DNA of 64,000 nt from positions 49,695-113,694 of IMG/VR virus record IMGVR_UViG_3300009154_000033; one strand, given 5' to 3'. The notes under the pieces were generated by a model. It was not told the DNA's origin. It saw only the letters and a list, made by a program, of their open reading frames with translations, and did no database searches. The stretch is from a virus. How positions within the stretch are numbered: position 1 is the stretch's first letter; each line of letters starts with the position of its first letter. A program made the translations under genes and the position numbers. Below, in pieces: positions 24,559 through 32,864 of the stretch.

Positions 24559-24938
24559 TTGGTTTCCCCTTTTTTCATCTCGGCTTTTTCTAGTCTAGTA
24601 GCCGATACTAAAACCTGAATTTTGTTTCCGTCTGCCAAGCTTAGTCCTAAGCAGTTTCCGTTAGTATCAGTTCCACCTGTAAGGATTACATTACCAACGA
24701 TTATGTCCGTAGCTCCAAAATAATAATTCCAAATAGCAGTTGCTCTGTGGTTGTAAGGTAGTCCGTCTAGTTTGCCTTCCTCGTTTGTCCACATAGTCAT
24801 AGTTGGCGATAATCTAACGATCTCTAAATAACCGCCAACGACTTCCTTGATAACTTCGTATTCGGTTTCGGCAGTAAAGCTCACAACTTCTAGTTCCCCT
24901 GCTGTCTTGATAATTAGGGCTTGCTTTTGATTTTCCAT
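24555..24938 (-). CDS. DUF3846-like protein
   Basis: 127 aa. The outline matches DUF3846 as I know it: EVIKEVVGGYLEIVRL, then MWTNEEGKLDGLPYNHRAT, FGATDIIVGNVILTGGTD and GLS near the end. The family is common in actinophage early regions and uncharacterised. Confidence 0.7.
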   Translation of the reverse strand: MENQKQALIIKTAGELEVVSFTAETEYEVIKEVVGGYLEIVRLSPTMTMWTNEEGKLDGLPYNHRATAIWNYYFGATDIIVGNVILTGGTDTNGNCLGLSLADGNKIQVLVSATRLEKAEMKKGETK

Positions 24939-25052
24939 TTTTTTCCTTTTTGTCGGGATAGTTCCATTGTTCCAAATAGGTATCGGTAAGTCAAGTATTT
25001 CGGCAAAAAAAAATTCGCCAAGTTTTTAGCCTGACGAATTCTTTTCGGTTGC

Positions 25053-25460
25053 CTAATCTCTGGTCAAATCCTCAATAGTGTCGGCTGGTGGCTCTGTGTG
25101 GCTACTAGGTTTCGCTGTTCTGCTGAAAGTGCTGTTGCCATAGGTCAAGTCGTGTCCAATTGTTTCTGCTTCTATCTCAACGCTTGTTCCTGCTCGTTCG
25201 CCATTGTCCCAATCACGAACACGCAACTTACCTGAAACGATTACACGATCGCCTTTGCTAACACTTGTAGCAACATTTACCGCTAATGTTCTAAACGCAG
25301 TAATGGTGAACCAATTTGTGTCGCTATCAACCCAACGATTTTGTGTTCTATCCCAACGCCTGATACTACTTGCTAGACGGAAACTTGTAATCTCTAATCC
25401 GTCTTGCGTTACTATGTGGCGTGGTGTTGTTGCTACTAGCCCTGTTGTTATGTATTCCAT
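25053..25460 (-). CDS. ssb: Single-stranded DNA-binding protein
   Basis: 135 aa. OB-fold hallmarks: FRLASSIRRWDRTQNRWVD, NWFTITAFRTLAVNVATSVSKGDRVIVSGKLRVRDW (given in outline) and VEIEAETIGHDL. The WxD...TNW...F...A.N...S..KGDRV..G pattern is that of actinobacterial SSB. The short C-terminus ends DTIEDLTRD and lacks the usual acidic DDxPF tip, which normally recruits repair partners. Confidence 0.9.
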   Translation of the reverse strand: MEYITTGLVATTPRHIVTQDGLEITSFRLASSIRRWDRTQNRWVDSDTNWFTITAFRTLAVNVATSVSKGDRVIVSGKLRVRDWDNGERAGTSVEIEAETIGHDLTYGNSTFSRTAKPSSHTEPPADTIEDLTRD

Positions 25461-25491
25461 TTTATTCCTTTGTTATCGGTGGTTTTTTTGG

Positions 25492-25519
25492 TAAGCAGTT
25501 TAGATACTTGCTTAGGTAT
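25492..25519 (-). ncRNA. Pseudoknot element f
   Basis: ATAC-C-TAAGCA-A-GTAT-CTAAAC-TGCTTA: both stems carry paired substitutions relative to copy a. 37 bases after the stop of the 172-aa gene. Confidence 0.65.
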
Positions 25520-25556
25520 TTAGGCGTTTGCCTATGGTCTTAGTTTAGTGGTTTCA

Positions 25557-26075
25557 CTAACAAATCTCAAATCCACCACTATCGGTTAGAAACTCGGCAA
25601 ACTCTTTTATGTCATCAAGCTCCAAATCGTAGTTAGTTTCCCAACTATCTTTCTTGCCCTCGCCATTACAACCATTACACCAACCCTTTTCTCTACCTAA
25701 GAGAATAGCCAAATCCGGTGCTAATTCACGATCAGACATTTTGTTCTCAACGCCAACCTTGTCGGTTCTAATACCTGTGCCTTGACACCACTCGCAATTT
25801 TCTCTTGGCAAAAGTGATAAGTGTATGTTTCTTGCTTTTACATAAGTGCTTGCTGTTCCGTCAGACAAATCTTTTACAAGCAAGCGAGCAAGCTCCACGC
25901 TGTCGTTAGCGTCAAGTCCATCACCATCGTTAGTGTGTCCGTTCTTTACCTTGCCAGCAAGGTCTGTGTGTCGGTCTAGGCAGTAGTCCCATAGTGGTCG
26001 CCAGCCCCATACATTTCTACGGAAGTAAGTTCCCTTTTCGCTTTTTGGATTTTTTCCATAAACATCCATACCCAT
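25557..26075 (-). CDS. Conserved MGMDVYGKNP protein with two DnaJ-type zinc motifs
   Basis: 172 aa. It starts MGMDVYGKNPKSEKGTYFR with WGWRPLWDYC, an outline I recognise from an uncharacterised family in bacteria and phages. CEWCQGTG and CNGCNGEG are CxxCxGxG repeats as in the DnaJ zinc centre. A TTGACT/TAATTT promoter and a GAAAGG ribosome site precede it. Confidence 0.7.
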   Translation of the reverse strand: MGMDVYGKNPKSEKGTYFRRNVWGWRPLWDYCLDRHTDLAGKVKNGHTNDGDGLDANDSVELARLLVKDLSDGTASTYVKARNIHLSLLPRENCEWCQGTGIRTDKVGVENKMSDRELAPDLAILLGREKGWCNGCNGEGKKDSWETNYDLELDDIKEFAEFLTDSGGFEIC

Positions 26076-26132
26076 TTTTGATTTCCTTTCAGTCGGGTTA
26101 TGTTTCCAAATTACCAGCTAATCAGATACAAG

Positions 26133-26276
26133 TCAAGTTTCTTTACAAAACTTTTCGTGGATTTTCCAAAACAAGTTATCAACTCCACGCCACCACCAGA
26201 AGTAATACCACCGATTAGCGTGAGCATACATTTTACAAACTAGGGGTCTGCCCTTACAGATTTCGCAGTTGATCAC
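26133..26276 (-). CDS. Trp-rich micro-protein
   Basis: 47 aa from a GTG that overlaps the upstream TGA (GTGA). CEIC near the start and a block WYYFWWWRG. Its stop lies in the promoter of the next gene. Modest support. Confidence 0.4.
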   Translation of the reverse strand: MINCEICKGRPLVCKMYAHANRWYYFWWWRGVDNLFWKIHEKFCKET

Positions 26277-26572
26277 TTATCAAGCTTTATCTTGTAGTGG
26301 TTCGGCACTAGGTCATTTAGGTCAAACATAAACTCTAAGCTGTCGTATTGGTCTAGGTTCTCGTCAAGCCACTCCTCAAAATCCGGTGTGTATTTGATGT
26401 TGGTGATTAGCCAATAGCCCTCGTCAATTTCCATTTGACACCATTGTTCAGTTCCTCGCCACTCAAACCAAATCTGTCTGCCAGCGTTTTCTAGCCAAGC
26501 TCCCTCAACTTTTGTAATGACTACATCAGGGATAAAGTTGTTGTCCTCGTTGGCGTATAGATCGTATTTCAT
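26273..26572 (-). CDS. Acidic Trp-rich hypothetical protein
   Basis: 99 aa with MKYDLYANEDNNFIPDVVIT, WFEWRGTEQWCQME and FEEWLDENLDQYDSLEFM. Good AAAGGA ribosome site. Mixed alpha/beta. Function unknown. Confidence 0.6.
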   Translation of the reverse strand: MKYDLYANEDNNFIPDVVITKVEGAWLENAGRQIWFEWRGTEQWCQMEIDEGYWLITNIKYTPDFEEWLDENLDQYDSLEFMFDLNDLVPNHYKIKLDK

Positions 26573-26597
26573 AGATTTCCTTTTCTAAGAAGTTAGG

Positions 26598-26625
26598 TGA
26601 GCAGTTTATCAACTTACTCAGGTTT
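26598..26625 (-). ncRNA. Pseudoknot element g (most divergent)
   Basis: AAC-C-TGAGTA-A-GTT-GATAAAC-TGCTCA: first stem three pairs, second stem six pairs with one U-G. It lies just upstream of the 99-aa gene rather than directly after a stop. Confidence 0.5.
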
Positions 26626-26923
26626 AGCATTTTTTTCTTTTAGGGAGAGAGAATAAAATACAAAAAAAGAAAACCGGATAGTTATTACCATCAACTCCAA
26701 TAGGGCTACAATTTTTAGGTCTGGAAGTCAAGACCCTTAGTTTTTTCTCTTGCTAAGGAACAAGCGTAGTTTAGCGACATACATTGGTCGGATTTCACTA
26801 GGTTTTCAGGGTAGTAATCCCCATACCACCAACACTTGTTCCTGAACGGACACCTCTGGTTCTCCACCTAAAACTAAGACTTCTAGGTTTAGGTTTCGGT
26901 ATGCCTAGCAAAAGTTTATTTAG
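26626..26923. other. Gene-free stretch, possible structured RNA
   Basis: No credible ORF. It contains complementary blocks GGAACAAG (near 26758) and CTTGTTCC (near 26834), GGTCT/AGACC flanking TTGACT near 26720-26735, and several CTAGGTTT/AAACCTA-type pairs. A minus-strand promoter (TTGACT, 17 bases, TAGCCC) may start here for the gene at 26572. Confidence 0.35.
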
Positions 26924-27349
26924 TTATTCCTCATAAGGATTATAGTCCTGTTCGGGCGATAACTCAAATCTAAAACTAGCTCCGTATTCATCGTGGCTTG
27001 ATCGGGTAATTACCATTTCCTTTTCAGGCGTAATCTCAACCCTTAGCGTGTAATCGCCATTTATGGCAAGAGCTTTTAGTAAGTCCTTAGCAGGAACTTC
27101 TGTCCAACCACTCGTGTTGTCCCAATTCATTTTCTCGCCAACAACTCTGATGATCGTGTCCTCGTCCCAACCCTTACTGTTCAGGTATGGCATTAGAAAC
27201 TCGTCTGTGAAGTATTGCTTATCGTCCTCAAAACAACCGAAACACTCGTCACTCCAAGTCATTTCGCCTGTTGTTTCGTCCTCAACCTCGCAAGAGCAAG
27301 TGTTAGACATTTTCATTTCTGTTGCCTGTGGTTCAGTTTCTTTATCCAT
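26924..27349 (-). CDS. Acidic Cys-motif hypothetical protein
   Basis: 141 aa. CSCEVEDETTGEMTWSDECF has a CxC...C cluster; the rest (FTDEFLMPYLNSKGWDEDTI; LRVEITPEKEMVITRSSHDE) looks globular. Same ribosome leader AACTGAAAGGAAATC as neighbouring genes. No family recognised. Confidence 0.55.
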   Translation of the reverse strand: MDKETEPQATEMKMSNTCSCEVEDETTGEMTWSDECFGCFEDDKQYFTDEFLMPYLNSKGWDEDTIIRVVGEKMNWDNTSGWTEVPAKDLLKALAINGDYTLRVEITPEKEMVITRSSHDEYGASFRFELSPEQDYNPYEE

Positions 27350-27380
27350 TTTGATTTCCTTTCAGTTGGATAAGTTCAGT

Positions 27381-27665
27381 TTATAGACTTACAAGCTGTT
27401 CGTCAAGTTCTATCGGCAAGTAGTTTGGAACTCCACCACACATAACCATACCGATTTTGATTACCAGATCACTAGGCTCAATAGCCAAACATTGAGCAAC
27501 CTCTATCAGCATTTCACTACTGACTTCTTTGCGAGCTTTTTCTATTTCCCATAGGTAAGTAAGCGAGATACGCCCTGATCCTCTATTTACTGTTTGGCGT
27601 AGCGTGAGCTGTTTGTCTTGCCGGTATTCAGCGATTATGTGTCCTAGTGCTTGTCTAAATAGCAT
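27381..27665 (-). CDS. XRE-family helix-turn-helix regulator
   Basis: 94 aa. LGHIIAEYRQDKQLTLRQTV, then ISLTYLWEIEKARKEVSSEM and LAIEPSDLVI give an HTH_3 fold with a short C-terminal extension. Second such regulator in the cassette field. A TTGACA promoter lies directly upstream (near 27710). Confidence 0.75.
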   Translation of the reverse strand: MLFRQALGHIIAEYRQDKQLTLRQTVNRGSGRISLTYLWEIEKARKEVSSEMLIEVAQCLAIEPSDLVIKIGMVMCGGVPNYLPIELDEQLVSL

Positions 27666-27736
27666 TTCATTTTCCTATTCGTTTAGTGGTTTATTCAGCC
27701 TATACCCCTGTGTCAAGTTTTGTCAAGTTTTAGAGA

Positions 27737-27780
27737 GGGACTAGGTAAGAAAAAGAACCACCAAAAATTTACCTAGTCCC
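27737..27780. repeat. Perfect 12-bp inverted repeat
   Basis: GGGACTAGGTAA ... TTACCTAGTCCC with a 20-base spacer, between the ferredoxin-like gene and the regulator. Possible terminator without a U-run. Confidence 0.6.
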
Positions 27781-27854
27781 TGAACGGATAGTTAGAGAGG
27801 CATAGCGTCTATCCGTTATCGGTGAGAGAAAGCATAAACTCACCGAAGTTTGTT

Positions 27855-28742
27855 TTATTCTAGCGTAGGAACTTCACTATTCAGGGTCGGGTATTGTCTA
27901 ACTCCCTGATCGTCAAGAACCCAAGCTGTCGTTTCATCAAGAACTTCCATTTGCTCGTCAGGGTCGTTCCCCTGTTCCATAGCAAGCTCGTAAGCGTTCT
28001 CTGCTGTGTTAGTTCTTACTCGGTAAGACTTCTGAATAACAACAATGAACTCTTGTTCATCTCTCGGACAGTCCTTATACCACTCGTCCTCGTCGCTGTC
28101 GTTGGCACACCTACAACTGTCCTCTTGGTCGCTATCGACATAGTCCTTGTGGCTTTGTGGTATGTCCCACTCTTTGTCGATACCATAACTTCCACCTGAT
28201 CCTGAAAACTCTGCTCCCCAGCCTTGTTCCTCGGTTGAGTGTAAGTGGAAATGTAGTTCGGGGTGTTGCTGAACCATAGCCCTAAATACAGGTTCAGGGA
28301 TAGACCAAGCAGTAGAAAAAGTGTAGCTCAAACTTCTAGTGAGATCGTCTATCTCGTCAAGTTCGGGTGAAACACACTCATCACTAGCGTCCCACTTAGT
28401 TCCCCAGTTGCTACTGTTCCAGCTATACCAGTCATCAGAAGTTTCCTTACTCTCGCCAGTAAAACCTACTCCCTCAACAAAACCAGTAGTTCCGAAATAA
28501 TCGCCCAGGCTATCTGTCGGTGGTGCTATGAAGTTCCAAAAAGACATAGGACTTTCATCTGACATTACAGTCAAAATCTTTCGGTCTTTGTCCTCTACCT
28601 TAGTAGTAGTTTTGTCCTCGTTGCGTATCCAGCTTTCAGATAGCCAGCGAGTTTCGTGTTGTTGGCTTGCCTTAGTAGCAAACTTTTTCAGTTCAGCAGG
28701 TTCGCCTGAAACAGTTAGAGAGTTATAGACCCAGTTAGGCAT
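27855..28742 (-). CDS. YubB/DUF1281-like ferredoxin-fold protein
   Basis: 295 aa. MPNWVYNSLTVSGEPAEL, FWNFIAPP and NWGTKWDA are the signature of the Api92/YubB (DUF1281) family; the second half is acidic, with CRCANDSDEDEWYKDCPRDE. Family function unknown; common on plasmids and phages. It overlaps the upstream gene by one base. Confidence 0.75.
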   Translation of the reverse strand: MPNWVYNSLTVSGEPAELKKFATKASQQHETRWLSESWIRNEDKTTTKVEDKDRKILTVMSDESPMSFWNFIAPPTDSLGDYFGTTGFVEGVGFTGESKETSDDWYSWNSSNWGTKWDASDECVSPELDEIDDLTRSLSYTFSTAWSIPEPVFRAMVQQHPELHFHLHSTEEQGWGAEFSGSGGSYGIDKEWDIPQSHKDYVDSDQEDSCRCANDSDEDEWYKDCPRDEQEFIVVIQKSYRVRTNTAENAYELAMEQGNDPDEQMEVLDETTAWVLDDQGVRQYPTLNSEVPTLE

Positions 28743-29068
28743 TACTTACCCCATTTCTTTCTCTTACTAGCAGGGTGTCGCATTTGAGAAATCATTTTTG
28801 TAATGACTTCGTGGTGTTCCATTTCGCAAGTGATAACTATGTCGTTTAGTTCCTGATCACCTAACTTTTCAGCTAGAAGTTTCATAGGCTCAAATGCTCT
28901 GTAAATAGCAGGGTTAGGCATTTCAGCCTGAACTAATGCTGATGAAATCGCACAAAAAATTTGGATAGCAGTCGCAGCTACATCTTGTGGTTCGTTGATT
29001 TCATTTTGGATAACAGACAATAAGCTCTCGTCCTCGTTATTGTGATCGTGTGTCGGGTTATCGCACAT
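28742..29068 (-). CDS. Hypothetical helical protein
   Basis: 108 aa. His/Asn/Asp-rich start (MCDNPTHDHNNEDES), then helices ATAIQIFCAISSALVQAEM and FEPMKLLAEKLGDQEL, ending in a Lys/Arg tail. The N-terminal Cys/His could bind metal. A TTGACA/TAAATT promoter with a GAACTACAACCGA leader precedes it. Confidence 0.6.
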   Translation of the reverse strand: MCDNPTHDHNNEDESLLSVIQNEINEPQDVAATAIQIFCAISSALVQAEMPNPAIYRAFEPMKLLAEKLGDQELNDIVITCEMEHHEVITKMISQMRHPASKRKKWGK

Positions 29069-29089
29069 TTGGCAGTTCCTTTCATTTCT

Positions 29090-29132
29090 CGGTTGTAGTT
29101 CTAATTTACTTTGCTTTATACAACTTTGTCAA
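29090..29132 (-). promoter_or_regulatory. Promoter with GAACTACAACCGA leader
   Basis: TTGACA, 18 bases, TAAATT, then AGAACTACAACCGA. Confidence 0.7.
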
Positions 29133-29152
29133 GTTCCTTTTTTATTTTTTTA

Positions 29153-29203
29153 TTCCGAACAAGTCAAGAGAAAGGAAATGAAAACTTGACCTGCTCGGAA
29201 CTT
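29153..29203. repeat. Long imperfect inverted repeat
   Basis: TTCCGA.CA.GTCAAG and CTTGAC.TG.TCGGAA flank a purine-rich 16-base spacer just after the VWA gene stop. Possible terminator or processing hairpin. Confidence 0.55.
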
Positions 29204-29207
29204 TATG

Positions 29208-31052
29208 CTATCGCCCTATTCGCATACCTGCTTTGGTAAGAGCCTCTGCCCCTGCCTTACCAACAATTTCAGCAACTTCGGTAATCGCACCCTTGACTTT
29301 TACAAGCTGTGTGTCCGAACCCTCAATAACAGCACTAGCATAAACACCCTGATCGTAAGTTATCCATAGGACACCCACCCCTGCTTGCTTACATCTTTGT
29401 AGCCAAGACTTACACGCTTTGATTTCCTCGTTGGTGTAGCAAGCGTCAGAAACGATTACTAGCAACCTCGCACTTGTTCCACCAAGTAAATCAAGTTGTC
29501 CGTTTAGTGCCTGAAATCCTAAGTCAAACTTTTCAGTTCCGTCTGGTGCTGTATAGACATTTACATCTTCCAAGTGTTGTCCTACACGCAAGGTTGGAAA
29601 CACGCCTGAACCGAAATAGACCATAGCAGTCTTAGCCTGAACACGCCTACCTGCCTCACTCAAAATCCAAGCTGTGCTTGCCATAGGTTTCATAGCAGAA
29701 CCCATAGAACCTGAAACATCTACCATAATCCCAATAGACAAGTTAGGTGTTTCGGTGTGCTTGCGAGTTTTGTGTCGCCAAGTTTCCACCTGCGACATAA
29801 TGCCCTTAGACCTAAGAGCCTCACGCTGAACCATAGCCCTAGAACGCAACCTGCCCTGTGGCATAACCGAGTTGATTTTAGTTTCAGTTCTGTTTCTGTA
29901 TTTAGCTTTCATAAACAACTTAGCAATTAGAACAGCACTTGCTCTTTCAGCAGAAGTAGGCTTGCGAGTTTCCTCTAAGCGAGAACCTGAACCACCCGAA
30001 CCAATAGTTTCTTTCTCACCAAATACACGCTGACCAACTGCCTTGTGCTTGTTCTTTTCCTCTGTGGCGTTGCTCTTGCTCTTGGCTTTTTCTTTTGAGT
30101 GTTCGCCCTCTTGCTGATCGGCTAATTTGTCGTTAGCAGTCATTTCAGCGTTTTCTTTGGCGTTCTCAACTTCTTTCAGCATTTCCTCAATGGTCTTACT
30201 GCGACCCTTGCTTTTGCCCTCGCCCTCACCCTCGCCCTCACTTTCGCCCTCGCCCTCACCACTAGGGAACTCGCAACCACCTTGCGTATCGTCCTCGCCC
30301 TTTTCTTTGGCTCGTTCAGATACAAGTCTGTCCCACTCAATAGCAAGAGGGTAAAGGTCAGTAGCGTTGTGGTGATTATCGTGAGCTTGTGCTTTTAGCC
30401 ATAGTTCTCTCAACTTCTCAATAAAGTCAATGCCTAGTTTTGTTTCTAACATTTCAGCAATACCCTCAACATCACTTCTGTAAAGAATACCGGCATCTAT
30501 TCTTGCCAAGACTAATCCTGCCAAGTGAGCCAATGCCCTAGTTTCAGACATTAGGGAAAGCGTATCAACATCACACTCGGCTAACACGATCTCTAAGGCA
30601 CAAGAGGTTAGAAAATAACGATTAGTTGGAATAGCCATAGCACCAAATCCCTCAATGCGACTTTCCTCTAACAAGTGGAGAGCTTTGTTTTGTCTAGGGG
30701 TCAAGTCCTTAGAACTTTGTTCCAATGACCAACGAGAGAACTTAGCGTGGCAAGCCTCGTGGTAGATAGCACCGATAGCCTTTGGAAACTCATACTGATT
30801 ATTTTTGTCTGCCAAGTTAGGAATAAAACTTGGTGGAATAGTCCCAAAAGCAATTTCCGTATTTACTTCTATCTCTGACGAAATAGGGTTGTATAGAGCA
30901 GGAACGGGTGCGTTTAGTTTTGTTCCAACATAAGCGATCAAGTCAGTTCTGCCTGACCAAGTATTAGCAAGTTCGCCAATAGTTTTTCCAATAGGTAGCC
31001 ACTCTTTCGGTGTAGCCTTTACACCATTTGAGTTAGTTCCGAAGTGCGACAT
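29208..31052 (-). CDS. HExxH metallopeptidase-like / VWA protein (CobT/DUF2201-like)
   Basis: 614 aa. N-terminal YHEACHAKFSRW contains HExxH, and a downstream Glu in LLEESRIEG could be the third ligand as in gluzincins. A charged low-complexity middle (GEGEGESEGEGEGEGKSKG) is followed by a von Willebrand A domain from about residue 440 with MIDAS motif DVSGSMGS and later TSAR and SDACYT. This matches CobT/DUF2201-type VWA proteins that work with MoxR ATPases. The AAA+ partner is encoded immediately upstream. A metal-dependent chaperone or remodelling role on phage or host complexes is likely; the target is unknown. Confidence 0.85.
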   Translation of the reverse strand: MSHFGTNSNGVKATPKEWLPIGKTIGELANTWSGRTDLIAYVGTKLNAPVPALYNPISSEIEVNTEIAFGTIPPSFIPNLADKNNQYEFPKAIGAIYHEACHAKFSRWSLEQSSKDLTPRQNKALHLLEESRIEGFGAMAIPTNRYFLTSCALEIVLAECDVDTLSLMSETRALAHLAGLVLARIDAGILYRSDVEGIAEMLETKLGIDFIEKLRELWLKAQAHDNHHNATDLYPLAIEWDRLVSERAKEKGEDDTQGGCEFPSGEGEGESEGEGEGEGKSKGRSKTIEEMLKEVENAKENAEMTANDKLADQQEGEHSKEKAKSKSNATEEKNKHKAVGQRVFGEKETIGSGGSGSRLEETRKPTSAERASAVLIAKLFMKAKYRNRTETKINSVMPQGRLRSRAMVQREALRSKGIMSQVETWRHKTRKHTETPNLSIGIMVDVSGSMGSAMKPMASTAWILSEAGRRVQAKTAMVYFGSGVFPTLRVGQHLEDVNVYTAPDGTEKFDLGFQALNGQLDLLGGTSARLLVIVSDACYTNEEIKACKSWLQRCKQAGVGVLWITYDQGVYASAVIEGSDTQLVKVKGAITEVAEIVGKAGAEALTKAGMRIGR

Positions 31053-31120
31053 AAGATTTCCTTTCAGTTGTCGTATCTTGATTTTATAGAGTTGATCTTG
31101 TTTTTGTCAAGTTTTGATTT

Positions 31121-31154
31121 GAGGGTAGGTAGCCAACTATAACTACCTACCCTC
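31121..31154 (-). terminator. Perfect 12-bp hairpin between MoxR and VWA genes
   Basis: GAGGGTAGGTAG ... CTACCTACCCTC with a 10-base loop, 26 bases after the MoxR stop; a fresh TTGACA promoter for the VWA gene follows at once. Confidence 0.75.
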
Positions 31155-31179
31155 GCCAAAAAGCTAGGGGACACAATGC

Positions 31180-32217
31180 CTAGATTTTGGCAGTCTTTAC
31201 TTCCTCGCCATAAACCCTAGACAGAACTTCGGCAACGATAGGTCTATCCAATTCGGGTGCTGACGAGATTAGGTTGCTAACAGCCCACTTAGTTCCGAAC
31301 ACCTTTTCCAAATCCCTAAACGCAAGTAGTTCTCGCATTTGAGGACACCAAGAAACTTCGCCAGACATAAACTTCTTAGCTAGATTTTGACTTGCTGTTG
31401 TGATAATGGCAGGGACACCCAACTTCTTAGCAAGAACCCAGTCAGTAGTGATTTCCACTTGTGCTGTAAATCGTGAGAGCAACGCCTCTGATAGAACAAC
31501 ACCGACAGCATTAGGGTTAGTAGCCCCGACAACATAAAATCCGTCTTTGGCTTTGATAGTGCCTCTTTCGGGATTTTGAGTAATTGGCAATTCTCGTCTG
31601 CCGTCCATTAGACCATAGACAACTGATAGAACTTTCGGGTCAATAAGTCCGATCTCGTCAATAAATAAGACCTCACCTCGTTCAGCAGACTTGACTAATG
31701 CCCCGTCTATCCAGTCAAAAGAGCCACTAGGAGTTTGGACATAGCCACCTACCAAGTCAGAAACTTCGGTATCGCCAGAACCTAGAATTGTGTGAAGTTC
31801 CTCACCAAAAGTAGCCTCAACGAGAGCAGTTTTTCCTGTTCCCGGACTGCCATAAAATAGTGCGAATTGGTTGATAGAACGGAGTTGTTTTAGAACAGCA
31901 GTATCTTTGTGTTCGCCCCAATTACGAGTGTAGTAAAGCTCACCATTAGGTCTTGCTAGTGCCTCGTCAGCAGATAGAGTTTCAGCCACTTTTTCTTTTA
32001 CTTTCTTTTTAGTTGTTTCAGCAGACCCACGCATAGTAAGCCCACCAGATTTGGATAGGTTGTTTTTCATAGTTGTTGCGAAGTCAGCATTTACAGCTTG
32101 CGAGCCGACAGCGATCAGTAATTCAGGCAACTTAGAGGATAGACCCTCTAAATCGTTTATCCTTGTTAGTGCTGTTGTTTCTTGTTCGGATAATGTAGCA
32201 CTTATGTTTATAGTCAT
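31180..32217 (-). CDS. MoxR/CobS-type AAA+ ATPase
   Basis: 345 aa. Walker A YGSPGTGKTALVEA, Walker B VLFIDEIGLID, sensor 1 VVGATNPN, and LSRFTAQVEI with the arginine finger. The insert DLVGGYVQTPSGSFDWIDGAL is typical of MoxR/CobS. It acts with the VWA protein encoded next. Upstream residues 1-110 are a helical extension without a known fold. Confidence 0.9.
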   Translation of the reverse strand: MTINISATLSEQETTALTRINDLEGLSSKLPELLIAVGSQAVNADFATTMKNNLSKSGGLTMRGSAETTKKKVKEKVAETLSADEALARPNGELYYTRNWGEHKDTAVLKQLRSINQFALFYGSPGTGKTALVEATFGEELHTILGSGDTEVSDLVGGYVQTPSGSFDWIDGALVKSAERGEVLFIDEIGLIDPKVLSVVYGLMDGRRELPITQNPERGTIKAKDGFYVVGATNPNAVGVVLSEALLSRFTAQVEITTDWVLAKKLGVPAIITTASQNLAKKFMSGEVSWCPQMRELLAFRDLEKVFGTKWAVSNLISSAPELDRPIVAEVLSRVYGEEVKTAKI

Positions 32218-32249
32218 TTGTTTTGTGTCCTTTCGGGGTTGTAATAAGA

Positions 32250-32777
32250 CTATACAGCAGGGGTAGGGGTTAGGTCAAATAATTCGTCAGGAAATCCGAG
32301 AGCTTTACGAGAACGCATAATTCTACGAATAAGAGCATTAGGAGTGTTCCAGTCCCTAGTGTCCTCTAAGTCCTCTTGTGAGAACTCAATGACAATAGGT
32401 TCTTTGTAAAGTTCCCATTTCTGATCAACGAGGCTATGGAAAGTTCTGTCCATAAATACAAGACCACCGACAGCATACTTCTTTGCTAAATCGTGATCTA
32501 GCGTTTCAGCAGAACCACCATTAGCAGTTCTAGTTTCTTTTCTCTCATTTACAACTTTCCACTCTTGCGAGTAAGCTCGCCAAGGTCTGCGAGGTGAGTA
32601 TGCCGATACTTGCCTACGCCAGATAGTAGAGGGAACATAAATAGGGGTAGTGCTGTCGTTCTTATCTACCGACATACTTTCAGGCGTGTAGATAACTTGT
32701 AGTGTGTGTCCGTCTTTGCGAAACTCTGTGTATAGGGCATAACCTACCGAGATGTTTGCTTTGTTTGTTTCAGCCAT
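32250..32777 (-). CDS. Hypothetical protein next to the MoxR-VWA pair
   Basis: 175 aa, beta-rich with IWRRQVSAYSPRRPWRAYSQ, ending in a helical part (WNTPNALIRRIMRSRKALGF). Same GGACACAAA ribosome leader as the MoxR gene, so likely co-regulated. Could be an accessory or substrate of that pair; unrecognised. Confidence 0.6.
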   Translation of the reverse strand: MAETNKANISVGYALYTEFRKDGHTLQVIYTPESMSVDKNDSTTPIYVPSTIWRRQVSAYSPRRPWRAYSQEWKVVNERKETRTANGGSAETLDHDLAKKYAVGGLVFMDRTFHSLVDQKWELYKEPIVIEFSQEDLEDTRDWNTPNALIRRIMRSRKALGFPDELFDLTPTPAV

Positions 32778-32864
32778 TTTTTGTGTCCTTTCAGGGTTGA
32801 TTTCGGCTTACTTAGAAAGTCTAAGTCTTTTGTTAGAAGTTTGTCAAGTTTCTATAAAAGTTTT

